This document shows, piece after piece, positions 43,567-52,739 of a stretch of 64,000 bases of DNA. How positions within the stretch are numbered: the first letter of the stretch is position 1; every line of letters starts with the position of its first letter. The notes under the pieces were generated by a model that was not told where the DNA came from, searched no databases, and saw nothing but the letters and a program-made list of their open reading frames with translations. Both the position numbers and the translations under genes were made by a program. Source of the stretch: UBA1447 sp964627535 (GTDB lineage Bacteria > Bacillota > Clostridia > Oscillospirales > Acutalibacteraceae); NCBI GenBank assembly GCA_964627535.1, contig CAZVJW010000006.1, positions 62,001 through 126,000 on the forward strand. The letters are read 5' to 3'.

Positions 43567-45081
43567 TTAATTTGGAATTTCCCAGTTTCTTGAGCGCTCA
43601 ACAGCTCTTTTCCAACCGGTGTAAAGCTTTTCGGCTGCTTCTCTGCTCATATTCTGGGTAAATATTCTGTCCACCTTACGAATTTTTTCGATTTCTTCCT
43701 TGCTTTCCCATAAACCTACAGCAAGACCGGAAAGGTATGCAGCCCCGAGCGCAGTTGTTTCAACTGTTTTCGGCCGGGATATTTTAATCCCCAGCAAATC
43801 CGATTGCATCTGCATCATAATGTCGCTTACACACGCCCCGCCGTCAACGCGAAGTTCGGTTGTGTGGATACCCGAATCGGCATTCATTGCGTTCATCAGG
43901 TCTGCTACTTGATAGGTAATGCATTCCAGCACAGCTCTTGCGATATGCGCCCTGTTCACGCCCCTGGTTAAGCCGACAATGCAACCCCTCGCGTACATGT
44001 CCCAGTAAGGCGCGCCGAGTCCTGTAAACGCAGGTACAATATAACAGCCGTTCGCGTCGGGAACGCTTTCGGCAAGCTCATCGCAGCGGCTGGCGGTGTC
44101 AATTAAATGCAGTTCGTCGCGAAGCCATTTTATAACCGAGCCCGCGTTAAACGCGCTGCCTTCAATGCAGTATTCCACTTCATCGCCTATACCCCAGGCA
44201 ACACCGGTTAAAAGGTTGTTTTTGGATTCGACTCGCTTATTGCCGGTGTTTAACAGCAGAAAACAGCCTGTGCCGTATGTATTTTTTGCCTGTCCGGGTT
44301 TGAAACAGCCCTGACCGAACAAAGCAGCTGACTGGTCGCCGATTGCACTGCTGATGGGGATACCTTCAAGCGCTTCGATACCGATGATGCCGGCGGCCAC
44401 GGTACCGTAAACCATACTGGACGGTACGGGTTTTGGCAGAATGCCCATCGGAATGCCTAATTTTTCGCAGAGATATTCATCCCAGCAAAGTTTGTCAACA
44501 TCAAAAAGCATGGTGCGCGAAGCGTTTGAATAATCTGTAACATGCACTTTGCCTCCGGTTAAGTTCCAGATAAGCCAGGTTTCAACCGTGCCGAAAAGTA
44601 TATCGCCTGCTTTTGCGTGTTCAAGAGCGCCGGTTACATTTTCAAGTATCCACTTTATTTTAGTGCCCGAAAAATATGCGTCAATTAAAAGCCCGGTTTT
44701 AGCTTTTACATAATCCCCGAGTCCCTGGGCTTTTAAGCCTTCGCAAAGCTCCGCTGTACGGCGGCATTGCCAGACGATGGCATTATAAATTGGTTTGCCG
44801 GTATGTTTATCCCACAAAATAGTGGTTTCACGCTGGTTTGTAATGCCGATGGATGCGATTTCATCAGCTTCCACTTTGCCTGAGGCAAGTACCGTGCTTA
44901 CCGATTGAAGCTGGCTGAAAAGTATTTCCATCGGGTCGTGTTCAACCCAGCCGGTAGCAGGATAAATCTGATCAAATTCCTTTTGCGCCTTTGTGATGAT
45001 GTTGCCGCCTTTATCAAAAATAATAGCGCGTGAGCTTGTTGTGCCCTGATCAAGCGCAAGCACATATTTCGCTTCTGCCAT
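43567..45081 (-). CDS. glpK: Glycerol kinase
   Basis: A 504-residue FGGY-family kinase forming glycerol 3-phosphate from glycerol and ATP. Landmarks are ALDQGTTSSRAIIFD, NQRETTILWDKHTGKPIYNAIVWQCRRTAEL, DYSNASRTMLFD, DQSAALFGQGCFKPGQAKNTYGTGCFLL and RVDGGACVSDIMMQMQSDLL. Length and motifs fit GlpK. It stands alone, without glpF or glpD in the window. A perfect -35 and a good -10 lie at 45118-45146, and GAAGGGAAG precedes the ATG. The gene upstream is divergent. Confidence 0.97.
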   Translation of the reverse strand: MAEAKYVLALDQGTTSSRAIIFDKGGNIITKAQKEFDQIYPATGWVEHDPMEILFSQLQSVSTVLASGKVEADEIASIGITNQRETTILWDKHTGKPIYNAIVWQCRRTAELCEGLKAQGLGDYVKAKTGLLIDAYFSGTKIKWILENVTGALEHAKAGDILFGTVETWLIWNLTGGKVHVTDYSNASRTMLFDVDKLCWDEYLCEKLGIPMGILPKPVPSSMVYGTVAAGIIGIEALEGIPISSAIGDQSAALFGQGCFKPGQAKNTYGTGCFLLLNTGNKRVESKNNLLTGVAWGIGDEVEYCIEGSAFNAGSVIKWLRDELHLIDTASRCDELAESVPDANGCYIVPAFTGLGAPYWDMYARGCIVGLTRGVNRAHIARAVLECITYQVADLMNAMNADSGIHTTELRVDGGACVSDIMMQMQSDLLGIKISRPKTVETTALGAAYLSGLAVGLWESKEEIEKIRKVDRIFTQNMSREAAEKLYTGWKRAVERSRNWEIPN

Positions 45082-45117
45082 TAAAATAACTTCCCTTCAA
45101 AGCTTAATATCGAAACA

Positions 45118-45146
45118 ATAATAACCCTAATAAACTAAGTTGTCAA
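45118..45146 (-). promoter_or_regulatory. Promoter of glpK
   Basis: On the minus strand TTGACA (45141-45146), 17 bases, TATTAT (45118-45123), 37 bases before the glpK start at 45081. Confidence 0.7.
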
Positions 45147-45219
45147 CCTTGTATCATCGGCAAAATATGCTTTTACTTTTATAAATAATTTCTTAAAAAT
45201 ACGTAGCTTGTCCAATTAA

Positions 45220-45248
45220 TTGCAAATAGGAACAATATATTATAAAAT
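45220..45248 (+). promoter_or_regulatory. Promoter of the epimerase gene
   Basis: TTGCAA (45220-45225), 17 bases, TAAAAT (45243-45248), about 70 bases before the ATG at 45317. Confidence 0.5.
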
Positions 45249-45316
45249 AGTGCTATAATCAATGCGATTCCTTCATCTATCGGGAATTAAATTGATTTAT
45301 ACTTGGAAGTGTGTTT

Positions 45317-46324
45317 ATGGAGAAAAAATTATCGGTTATTACCGGCGCAACAGGACACATCGGTTATGCACTGTTAAAAGTACTTGTTGCGAAAGACGAG
45401 CGTGTCCGGATTCTTATCAGAAGCGAAAATAGAGTATTTGACGGGATTCCGTGCGAAAAAGTTTTTGGAGATGTTACAGAACCCGAAACACTTGAAGCGG
45501 CATTTGCCGGTGCAGATGTTGTCTATCATCTGGCAGGATTTATCTATGTAGGCACAGATAATAACAGTAAAGTCTGGGATATTAATGTGCAGGGCACAAA
45601 AAATGTTGTTGAAGCCTGCAAAAAATGTGGTGTACGCCGTCTTATTTATGCATCTTCCGTCGATGCGATGCCTCCCCTGCACGGCGATGAACTGATGACC
45701 GAAAAGGCCGATTTTAATCCTGATAATGTTAACGGCGTTTACGCAAAAACGAAGGCTGAAGCAACCCGTTATGTTTTGGACAGCGCAAACGATAATTTTG
45801 ATGTCATTGTTATTTTGCCCGGTGCCTGCATCGGTCCCTACGATTTTAAGGTTTCCAGCGCGGGAGAAATGGTTCGCATGGTTATGAAAGGCAAACTTCC
45901 CGTTTCCCTCGGTTTCGGCGGATATAATTTTGTGGATGTTCGGGATGTTGCGAAAGGCATGATCGGTGCTGCTGAAAAAGGCAGGGCAGGGGAATGTTAC
46001 CTGCTAACCGGTGAGGTTGTAACTGCAGACGAAATTATCAGTATTATATCTGAAAAGAGCGGGCGAAAAACTCCGCGGATAAAATTACCGCATTGGGTTG
46101 CAAAGGCTACAGCACCGCTGGCTGAAATTTACTATAAAATTACGGGTGCCTCCCCTCTTTTCACCCGTCTGTCCATCGAAATATTGAATTACAACTGCAA
46201 TTTCTGCTTTCAAAAAGCGGCAAATGACTTCGGATATAAACCCATGAGCACAAAACAGTCTATCAGCGATATGGTTGATTGGATTAGAGAATACGAAGAA
46301 ACCGCTGTCAAAAAAAGAAAATAA
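45317..46324 (+). CDS. NAD-dependent epimerase/dehydratase (extended SDR)
   Basis: A 335-residue protein with the extended SDR fold: the glycine-rich VITGATGHIGYALLK nucleotide site, GDVTEPETLEAAFAGADVVYHLAG, the catalytic YAKTKAEATRYV (Tyr-x3-Lys), and ILPGACIGPYDF. It resembles dihydroflavonol-4-reductase-like and nucleoside-diphosphate-sugar epimerase proteins; substrate unknown. The ATG at 45317 has GGAAG eight bases upstream; a GTG two codons earlier is possible. The GtrA gene follows on the same strand after a terminator. Confidence 0.9.
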   Translation: MEKKLSVITGATGHIGYALLKVLVAKDERVRILIRSENRVFDGIPCEKVFGDVTEPETLEAAFAGADVVYHLAGFIYVGTDNNSKVWDINVQGTKNVVEACKKCGVRRLIYASSVDAMPPLHGDELMTEKADFNPDNVNGVYAKTKAEATRYVLDSANDNFDVIVILPGACIGPYDFKVSSAGEMVRMVMKGKLPVSLGFGGYNFVDVRDVAKGMIGAAEKGRAGECYLLTGEVVTADEIISIISEKSGRKTPRIKLPHWVAKATAPLAEIYYKITGASPLFTRLSIEILNYNCNFCFQKAANDFGYKPMSTKQSISDMVDWIREYEETAVKKRK

Positions 46325-46352
46325 AGACAAACTAAAAGCCGGCTTAAACTTA

Positions 46353-46382
46353 GCGGACGTTGCAAACCGTCCGTTTTTTTTG
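46353..46382 (+). terminator. Terminator of the epimerase gene
   Basis: GCGGACG and CGTCCG form a short G+C-rich stem followed by eight T residues (46374-46381), 30 bases past the stop. Confidence 0.82.
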
Positions 46383-46495
46383 CCCATAAAAGCACTTGTT
46401 AATCCCGAAGAAATCTGATATACTTTTTTCTATTGCCGGATAGGCACCTCCGGCTTGCACTGTTCTGTAAAAAATCTGCAATGACGGAGTTAACT

Positions 46496-47047
46496 ATGAA
46501 GAAACAACCCCTTAAGTTAAAAGGTAAAAGTTTTATTGAAAATCATGGTGAAATATGGAAGTTTATTAAATGGTCACTTGTTACGGGAATCGGAGCATCC
46601 GGAATCGAACTGGTTGTTCATATGTTGCTTTTGAATTATGTGTTTGTTTCGTTGCATGAAGTCCCAATAACGAACGCAGTGCTTAATTATATCGGCATAA
46701 AGTACGCGGGTTATATGTATGCTTACTTAATCTCGACAACAATAGGTTATTCACTGGCATTTATATTAAACCGGAAAATTACATTTAAAGCGGACAGTAA
46801 TCCCGCGGTAAGCGCAATGTTTGCGATCATTCTGATCATTATTAATATTTTTGCAAGCATCTGGATTGGTTCCGCTTTAAGCAATGTTGCTGTCACGCAT
46901 CATTGGGGCAGCATGGGTGACGCGGTAATTAAAATTATAGTAATGACCATCCCGTCGGTTTGGATTTATCCCGCAAACCGCTTCATTATTCATAGGGTTA
47001 AGAAAAAGCCTTCAACAGAAACCGGGGACGGACAAAAAACAGTATGA
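46496..47047 (+). CDS. GtrA-like membrane protein (second copy)
   Basis: A 183-residue membrane protein with four helices, of the GtrA type (IWKFIKWSLVTGIGASGIELVVHMLLLNYV, YLISTTIGYSLAFILNRKITFKA carrying the NRKITFK motif, and a C-terminal IYPANRFIIHRVKKK). Likely involved in moving lipid-linked sugars for surface glycosylation. The start at 46496 has GACGGAGT upstream. It resembles the protein at 26768, a paralogue by layout. The last codons include GGGGACGGACAAAAAAC, echoing the GGGACGG repeat core. Strong terminator follows. Confidence 0.82.
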   Translation: MKKQPLKLKGKSFIENHGEIWKFIKWSLVTGIGASGIELVVHMLLLNYVFVSLHEVPITNAVLNYIGIKYAGYMYAYLISTTIGYSLAFILNRKITFKADSNPAVSAMFAIILIIINIFASIWIGSALSNVAVTHHWGSMGDAVIKIIVMTIPSVWIYPANRFIIHRVKKKPSTETGDGQKTV

Positions 47048-47076
47048 TTAAATAATATCTTAATATTGTTACAAAT

Positions 47077-47114
47077 AGAGCCGCCAACATTTTAAGGATG
47101 TTGGCGGCTCTTTA
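47077..47114. terminator. Terminator between convergent genes
   Basis: AGAGCCGCCAACAT and ATGTTGGCGGCTCT form a 14-bp perfect stem around TTTAAGG with T and A tracts, between the convergent ends of gtrA and the zinc-ribbon gene. Confidence 0.87.
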
Positions 47115-47141
47115 AATCAAATCTTTTGTTAGGCTTTGCTT

Positions 47142-48164
47142 TTACTTCTTGGCTTCTGCGTCTTCGACTTTCCCCTCGGCAGCTCTTTCTTCCAAGTCCG
47201 CATCACTGGTTCCGCCGGGAACACCGGCTTCGGCAAGCGCTGCTTTTTCAACGCCTTTTTCAAAATCACTCGGGGCTTTATCAGCAACCTCGTCTTTTCC
47301 GAATAGCGCCGACGGTTCAATTCCGGCTTCTTCCAAAGCTTTTTCCACAGCTACCGCAGCCTCATCCTCTGATACATGTGTTTGAAGTGAGAGAACATCG
47401 ATGCCCGCTGCTTTTGCTGCGAAGTATTCTTCGGAAGGGATACCGCCGATATAGGTTTGCTTATACTTAACATTAATCCCCACTTTGGCGATAATGGCAT
47501 TAATAATAATTACAAGGCCAAAACCTGCCATTAAAACAAAAACACCAAACTTTAAACTGCCGTTGTAGGCTCCGGGAAAAATTTCAGCAAAAGAAGCACT
47601 GAAGTTGTTAAAGCAATACGCCGACACAGCAGTTAGAACGAGTCCCAAAGAACTCAAAGTAAGATTACGCCGTAAACCTTTCGGAGAACAGGACAAAAAC
47701 AGTAATATCAAACTCATAAGCGCGACTACCGCCGCAACAAGCATACACGCCAGCGATGCAAAAAACATCGTAAAAGCGTTGCCGACTATTTCGGATTTCA
47801 TTAAGGTAAGCAGTGCGCCAAAATCCAGTTCCCCAACCTTTGTCCCGATTTTAAGCATACTGATATTAGTTGAGTTGTTAATGTATGGCGCTTTTATAAT
47901 CATATTCGCCAATGGCAGAAACAGGAACCCGATAGGCAAAACGGTAAAGACTATTCTTGCTATAGCAAACTTTGAACCGGCGAAAGATGCCTTAACTCTA
48001 TCCAGTTTCTTTTGGAAATGTGCATGCTCGGATTCTGCTTTGTCCGCATCCGCAAGCAAGCGTTCTTCCATTCCGTAATAAACAAGGTTCACCCCGCAGG
48101 ACGGGCAATTGGGTCTCCAATCGGTAAGCTTTAAATGGTAATCGCACTTGGGGCAGTTTGCCAT
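47142..48164 (-). CDS. Zinc-ribbon membrane protein of unknown function
   Basis: A 340-residue protein. Residues 1-35 are a zinc ribbon with CPKC and CPSC pairs (MANCPKCDYHLKLTDWRPNCPSC). Then a charged helix (ERLLADADKAESEHAHFQKKLDRVKA), four membrane helices between residues about 65 and 235, and an Ala/Glu-rich cytoplasmic tail of about 90 residues (residues 250-340, EDEAAVAVEKALEEAG, DLEERAAEGKVEDAEAKK) that looks disordered or coiled. The family is not named to my knowledge. TGGAGG precedes the ATG. A regulator of membrane proteins or a protein with zinc-dependent interactions are both possible. Confidence 0.78.
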   Translation of the reverse strand: MANCPKCDYHLKLTDWRPNCPSCGVNLVYYGMEERLLADADKAESEHAHFQKKLDRVKASFAGSKFAIARIVFTVLPIGFLFLPLANMIIKAPYINNSTNISMLKIGTKVGELDFGALLTLMKSEIVGNAFTMFFASLACMLVAAVVALMSLILLFLSCSPKGLRRNLTLSSLGLVLTAVSAYCFNNFSASFAEIFPGAYNGSLKFGVFVLMAGFGLVIIINAIIAKVGINVKYKQTYIGGIPSEEYFAAKAAGIDVLSLQTHVSEDEAAVAVEKALEEAGIEPSALFGKDEVADKAPSDFEKGVEKAALAEAGVPGGTSDADLEERAAEGKVEDAEAKK

Positions 48165-48320
48165 GTCGATTCCTCCAATATCAGTATTAGGTACCGAAAA
48201 CTCTTGGTGGTTAAAAAACGAAAATACACTTCCAAATAAAATAATAATAGCATGTTCTAAGATACTTTAACATAATGAGCGTTCAAATGCAATAACAGAT
48301 TATATAAAACGACAATTAAT

Positions 48321-48449
48321 TTACGTTAAATCCAACATCGGAAAATCTGCTTTGAAGCTTAAGCACTGGCCGCCATTCGCGACGCAGAAAATTAAGTTTT
48401 CTTTTATCCCGACATAGCGCCGGTTTGAATCAATAATAACTTGCCCCAT
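48321..48449 (-). CDS. Small open frame downstream of the SDR gene
   Basis: A 42-residue open frame (begins MGQVIIDSNRRYVGIKEN, then LIFCVANGGQCLSFKADF, ends LDLT). AGAGGGG lies seven bases before the ATG, just past the stop of the upstream SDR gene (17 bases away), so it could be translated as a coupled small gene. It has two Cys and no membrane helix. No family recognised; it could also be chance in a 300-base gene-free gap. The rest of 48165-48320 has nothing I can support. Confidence 0.4.
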   Translation of the reverse strand: MGQVIIDSNRRYVGIKENLIFCVANGGQCLSFKADFPMLDLT

Positions 48450-48465
48450 GCCGTTTCCCCTCTAA

Positions 48466-49206
48466 TTACAAGCTGAATCCGCCATCCACACCGATAACCT
48501 GACCGGTTATAAAATTCGCTTTTTCGCTTGCCAAAAAAAGAATAAGCCCGGCAACATCCTGAGGGCTGCCAAGCCTGCATAAGGGCGTTTGAGCTTTAAG
48601 CTGTTCAATTGTCCCGGCGTCTAATCCGGAATTCATTGCGGTGTCAATAACCCCAGGGGCTATACAGTTAACCTGTATGTTTGACGGACCTGCTTCTTTT
48701 GCCAAAGCTTTCGTCATACCGATAACCGCTGCCTTTGAAGCGGAATAATGCACCTCGCAGGAAGCTCCCGATACCCCCCAAACCGAGGAAATATTGATAA
48801 TTTTACCTTTTTTTTGTTTTATCATATAAGTCAGCGCACACTGGCAGCAGTTAAAACATCCTTTCACATTGACATCAAACATTTTATTGTAATCCGCTTG
48901 AGTGATTTCCGTAACAAGCTTTTGCTGCGCAACACCCGCGTTATTTACCAAAACATCAACGCCGCCGAATTTTTCGGTACAAGTATCAAACAATGCTTTA
49001 ACCTGTTCTAAATCGGCAATATCCGCCTGAACGGCAAACGCATTAAAACCCGAATCACGCAGTTCACGCTCAAGCGCTTTTGCTTTGTTTTCGGAATTGT
49101 TGTAATGAATGATGACATTATAACCATTCAGCGCAAAAAGACGGGCGGCTGCGCTGCCGATTCCGCCTGAAGCACCCGTAATAATTGCCGTACCGCTTAT
49201 TTTCAT
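48466..49206 (-). CDS. Short-chain dehydrogenase/reductase, FabG-like
   Basis: A 246-residue classical SDR: TGASGGIGSAAARLFA nucleotide site, VLVNNAGVAQQ, catalytic Ser in IINISSVWGVSG, YSASKAAVIGMTKALAKE with the YxxxK pair, and the PGVIDTAMNSGL and FLASEKANFITGQVIGVDGGFSL C-terminal signatures of 3-oxoacyl-ACP reductase-like enzymes. No other fatty-acid genes are near, so the true substrate is unclear. Its start is two bases from the end of the upstream lipoprotein gene, with only a weak ribosome binding site, so translation is probably coupled. Confidence 0.9.
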   Translation of the reverse strand: MKISGTAIITGASGGIGSAAARLFALNGYNVIIHYNNSENKAKALERELRDSGFNAFAVQADIADLEQVKALFDTCTEKFGGVDVLVNNAGVAQQKLVTEITQADYNKMFDVNVKGCFNCCQCALTYMIKQKKGKIINISSVWGVSGASCEVHYSASKAAVIGMTKALAKEAGPSNIQVNCIAPGVIDTAMNSGLDAGTIEQLKAQTPLCRLGSPQDVAGLILFLASEKANFITGQVIGVDGGFSL

Positions 49207-49208
49207 TA

Positions 49209-50276
49209 TTATAAGCCCAGAATGCTGCTGAACAAGGAGATGTCCATATATCCTTTTTCTTTGGGTGTTTTAAAGACAGATTCATCAACCCCGGCTTTTA
49301 ACTCTATGTTTTCCAAGATACTTGTGGTATCATCTGAGGAGTCATTTGGGGTATCATTTGTATCGGTTATTTCAATACGTTTCAGACTTCCGTCGTTAAA
49401 ATAATACTTTGTTATTATCCCTTTACTGCTGTATGTCTCGCAGATATAATTCACGCCGTTATATGTGACTTTTTCGGTTCCGGAATATTTCACATCAGCC
49501 GATTCGGATGTTGTTAAGTCAGGGAAGAATTCTTTAAATTGATCATCGGGAATAAGCATATATACACCCTTGGTGGCAGACGAAATTGTCGGCAGAATTG
49601 AGCTTAATGCGCTGCCCGGTATTGATAAATAGGCTTCGCTTCCGGTTGAAAGAATGCTGACACTCATTTTTTGACCGGTGCCCATATCCATTGATGTTTC
49701 GAGTGCTGTTTTTTTATCCCATATATAGGCGGTGACGGGTACATTTTGTTCTGTGCCTTCCTGTTCCATCTGCAAGTTAAACTTCATTGTATATTTTCCG
49801 CTTTTCATAACACTGCCAATGGCACTCTCTGCCAGCGAATTAACGGGCATACCATCCGTTTTGGTCTCAACCTCATTTTGTTTGCCGGTCGGCAGTGTTT
49901 CTTTCGATATTAAGGAAACCGGAACGGTTGTGCTTTCTGTTGTGGTTTCACCGTCTGTGCTGCTTTGGGCAACTGTGGTTTCCGTGTAGTAAAAACCGTC
50001 GTCATTCACTTTGACCGCTATCCCGTTTAACGCGAAGTAAGTTTTTATGGCTTCCTTCTGCTCTGAGGTAAGGCTTGAATAATTACTGTCCCAGTCGGAT
50101 ATACCCAAGGCTTCAATAGCTTCCTGCAGCATGTCAAGCGGAATCATTGATAATTCGGTTGTTTCCTCTGCCGTAGTTGACTCAGGTGATGTTGTTTCGC
50201 TGCCGGTGTCTTTTTTGCATGCACTCAGTGAAAATACGAAGATTAAAGCAAAAATAACACATAAGAGTTTTTTCAT
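49209..50276 (-). CDS. Exported lipoprotein, Thr/Glu-rich linker, LppX/DUF6612-like fold
   Basis: A 355-residue lipoprotein with signal MKKLLCVIFALIFVFSLSAC (lipobox LSAC). After the Cys comes a Thr/Ser/Glu-rich linker (ETTSPESTTAEETTELS) that probably spans the cell wall, then a mostly beta domain with MKFNLQMEQEGTEQNVPVTAYIWDKKTALETSMDMGTGQKMSVS, resembling the LolA-like or DUF6612 lipoproteins of Clostridia. Function unknown; such folds often carry hydrophobic ligands. It precedes the SDR gene by two bases. Confidence 0.82.
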   Translation of the reverse strand: MKKLLCVIFALIFVFSLSACKKDTGSETTSPESTTAEETTELSMIPLDMLQEAIEALGISDWDSNYSSLTSEQKEAIKTYFALNGIAVKVNDDGFYYTETTVAQSSTDGETTTESTTVPVSLISKETLPTGKQNEVETKTDGMPVNSLAESAIGSVMKSGKYTMKFNLQMEQEGTEQNVPVTAYIWDKKTALETSMDMGTGQKMSVSILSTGSEAYLSIPGSALSSILPTISSATKGVYMLIPDDQFKEFFPDLTTSESADVKYSGTEKVTYNGVNYICETYSSKGIITKYYFNDGSLKRIEITDTNDTPNDSSDDTTSILENIELKAGVDESVFKTPKEKGYMDISLFSSILGL

Positions 50277-50534
50277 AATAAAGTTCCCTTTCTTTACGCC
50301 GAATAAATATCAGTCAACCCTTCCCCGCGCTCGGGAAGCTCTGCAATGCATATTGTTATATTTGGCAATATCTGCCCTAATCAAATACAATATATTTATT
50401 TTTGTTGACCTGCAAATATACAATAGCTTATTTTTCGGATAAAATCAAGTTTAAACGGTTAATTTATTGTGACTATTGTTTTTAGCTAATTTCAAACCAA
50501 ATTGTTTGTTGTCAGATAAAAGTTTGAAAAAGCC

Positions 50535-50563
50535 TTGCAAAAATGAAACGACTTAATTATAAT
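50535..50563 (+). promoter_or_regulatory. Promoter of the tRNA gene
   Basis: TTGCAA (50535-50540), 17 bases, TATAAT (50558-50563), 23 bases before the first base of the tRNA. Confidence 0.72.
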
Positions 50564-50586
50564 TAGATGGCGTCAAAATTCAATAT

Positions 50587-50661
50587 GCTACTGTGGCTCA
50601 ATGGCAGAGCAGCTCATTCGTAATGAGCAGGTTGTCAGTTCGATTCTGACCAGTAGCTCCA
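50587..50661 (+). tRNA. tRNA-Thr (anticodon CGU), CCA encoded
   Basis: A full 75-base cloverleaf is visible: acceptor GCTACTG pairs with CAGTAGC, D-stem GCTC/GAGC, anticodon stem GCTCA/TGAGC with loop TTCGTAA (anticodon CGT, decoding ACG), T-stem GTCAG/CTGAC with TTCGATT, discriminator T and encoded CCA (50659-50661). It has its own promoter and terminator and stands alone between two genes. Confidence 0.97.
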
Positions 50662-50662
50662 A

Positions 50663-50698
50663 AACTCCCGCTAAAGCTTGTGCTTTAGCGGGAGTTTC
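50663..50698 (+). terminator. Terminator of the tRNA gene
   Basis: AACTCCCGCTAAAGC and GCTTTAGCGGGAGTT form a 15-bp stem around TTGT, followed by a short T tract, directly after the tRNA. It may also serve the convergent htpG. Confidence 0.9.
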
Positions 50699-50712
50699 TA
50701 AAATATTAACTA

Positions 50713-52626
50713 TTACATCAGCGAACAGACAAGTTCGGTATAATGTGCGGGGTCATCGATGGGCAGCCCGGCGATGAGCAAAGCCTGCGAATATAAGACT
50801 TCCGCATATTTTGACGCCTTTTCTTTATCTTTACCCCAAACTTTTTTTAACGCGGCAAAGCTTTTATGGTCCGCGTTCAGCTCCAGCACTCTCTCCGCCT
50901 TCGGTTTTTCAACACCGGGCATTGCGTTAAAGTATTTTTCCATTTCCAGACTGACACCGCCTGTGCTTGAAAGGCATACAGCATAGGTCTTCAGCTTGTG
51001 CGAAAGCTTCACTTCCGCAACCGCGCCGTTCAAGGATTCCTTTACAAAGTCAAGAAGTTCCTTGTTATCTTCTGTCTTTTTCTCGGTTTCCTTCTTTTCA
51101 TCGTCGGTTTCAAGCTCTAAATCAGCTTCGTTTACAGAAAGGAAATCTTTACCTTCAAACTCTCTGAGTATATTTGTAACAAATTCATCCTCTTCATTGA
51201 TGAAGCAAAGCATATCAAAGCCTTTTTCTTTCACCTGTTCGGCTTGAGGAAGCGAATTTATTTTTTTAATTGTTTCGCCGCAGGCATAATATATATGCTT
51301 TTGCTCTTCCGGCATTTTTTCAATATATTCTTTAAGGGTTACCAGTTTTTCTTCGGCAGAGGAGTGGAACAGAAGAAGACCGCTGAGCAGATCTTTGTGC
51401 ATGCCGTAGTCGCTCAAAATTCCGTATTTCAGCTGCCGTCCGAACGCATCGAAGAATTTCTCATATTTCTCTCTTTCGGCTTCGATCAGTTTTTTGAGTT
51501 CTTCGCCAATTCTTTTCTCCAGGTAAGTCGCAATAACCTTCAGGCGCTTGTCATGCTGCAGCATTTCGCGTGAGAGATTAAGCGAAAGATCCGCGGAATC
51601 AACAATCCCGGTGACAAAACGGAAATAGTCCGGAAGCAAATCCTCGCATCTTTCCATGATCATTACACCGTTTGAATAGAGCTGAAGGCCTTTTTTGTAA
51701 TCTCTGGTGTAGTAATCATAAGGTGCTTTCGCCGGTATGAAAAGCATGGCTTTATATACCACATTGCCTTCCGCGTTTACACGGATAACTTTAACAGGGT
51801 CTTCCTGGTCATAGTATTTTTCCTTGTAAAAAGCGATGCAGTCCTCGTCGCTTATCTCCGCTTTTGTACGCTGCCAAATGGGGATCATGCTGTTGATGGT
51901 TTCTTCTTCAATATATTTTTCATATTCCGTCTTTTTCTTGCCGTCTTCATCTGTTTCGTCCGTTTCAACAGAACGGCTCTTCTCGACATCCATCTTAATC
52001 GGGTAGCGGATATAATCGGAATACTTTTTAACAAGACCTTTCAGTCTGTAGGTTTCCAGAAATTCACCGTATTTTTCATCCTCGGTATCGGCCTTTATCT
52101 TTAATATGATGCTTGTGCCGATTTCATCGCGCTGCGCTTCATTTATAACATAACCGTCGGCGCCGTTTGACTTCCACCGGAAAGCCTTATCTGCACCATA
52201 CGCGCGGGAAATAACCGTAACCTCTTCACTGACCATAAAAGCGGAATAAAAGCCGACTCCGAATTGGCCGATAATATCAACATCGCCTTGGCCCGCATCT
52301 TTACCGTCCATATTCTTTTTAAAATCCAGGGAGCCGCTTCTCGCTATAACGCCGAGGTTTGATTCCAAATCCTCGTCTGTCATACCGATACCGTTATCCG
52401 AAATGGTTAAAACATGGTTTTCCTTGTCAACCGATATTTTAATAAAAAAGTCACTTCGGCTCATGCCGACTCCGCTGTCTGTAAGGGAAAGATAGCAGAG
52501 CTTGTCAATTGCATCGCTGGCGTTTGAGATTATTTCACGCAGAAATATCTCTTTGTGCGTGTATACCGAGTTAATCATCAAATCCAGCAATTTTTTCGAC
52601 TCTGCTTTGAATTGTTTCTTTGCCAT
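50713..52626 (-). CDS. htpG: HtpG, Hsp90-family chaperone
   Basis: A 637-residue ATP-dependent chaperone. The N-terminal ATPase domain shows YTHKEIFLREIISNASDAIDKL, ISDNGIGMTDEDLESNLGVIARSG, and IGQFGVGFYSAFMV (ATP-lid glycines), the middle domain has IPIWQR and FIPAKAPYDYY, and LPDYFRFVTGIVDSADLSLNLSREMLQ is the catalytic loop. The C-terminal dimerisation region is complete. The start at 52626 has GAAAGGA upstream; the six earlier in-frame codons have no site. It converges on the tRNA transcript. Confidence 0.97.
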   Translation of the reverse strand: MAKKQFKAESKKLLDLMINSVYTHKEIFLREIISNASDAIDKLCYLSLTDSGVGMSRSDFFIKISVDKENHVLTISDNGIGMTDEDLESNLGVIARSGSLDFKKNMDGKDAGQGDVDIIGQFGVGFYSAFMVSEEVTVISRAYGADKAFRWKSNGADGYVINEAQRDEIGTSIILKIKADTEDEKYGEFLETYRLKGLVKKYSDYIRYPIKMDVEKSRSVETDETDEDGKKKTEYEKYIEEETINSMIPIWQRTKAEISDEDCIAFYKEKYYDQEDPVKVIRVNAEGNVVYKAMLFIPAKAPYDYYTRDYKKGLQLYSNGVMIMERCEDLLPDYFRFVTGIVDSADLSLNLSREMLQHDKRLKVIATYLEKRIGEELKKLIEAEREKYEKFFDAFGRQLKYGILSDYGMHKDLLSGLLLFHSSAEEKLVTLKEYIEKMPEEQKHIYYACGETIKKINSLPQAEQVKEKGFDMLCFINEEDEFVTNILREFEGKDFLSVNEADLELETDDEKKETEKKTEDNKELLDFVKESLNGAVAEVKLSHKLKTYAVCLSSTGGVSLEMEKYFNAMPGVEKPKAERVLELNADHKSFAALKKVWGKDKEKASKYAEVLYSQALLIAGLPIDDPAHYTELVCSLM

Positions 52627-52739
52627 TGTAAATCGTCCTTTCAAAATTAAATGTATTCGTATTCAAAGTTTGCACCATACAAAATAAAAAATGCCTCTCA
52701 GCATTCTGTTCGCAAAGCATTTTTCACCCAGCAAGCTAA

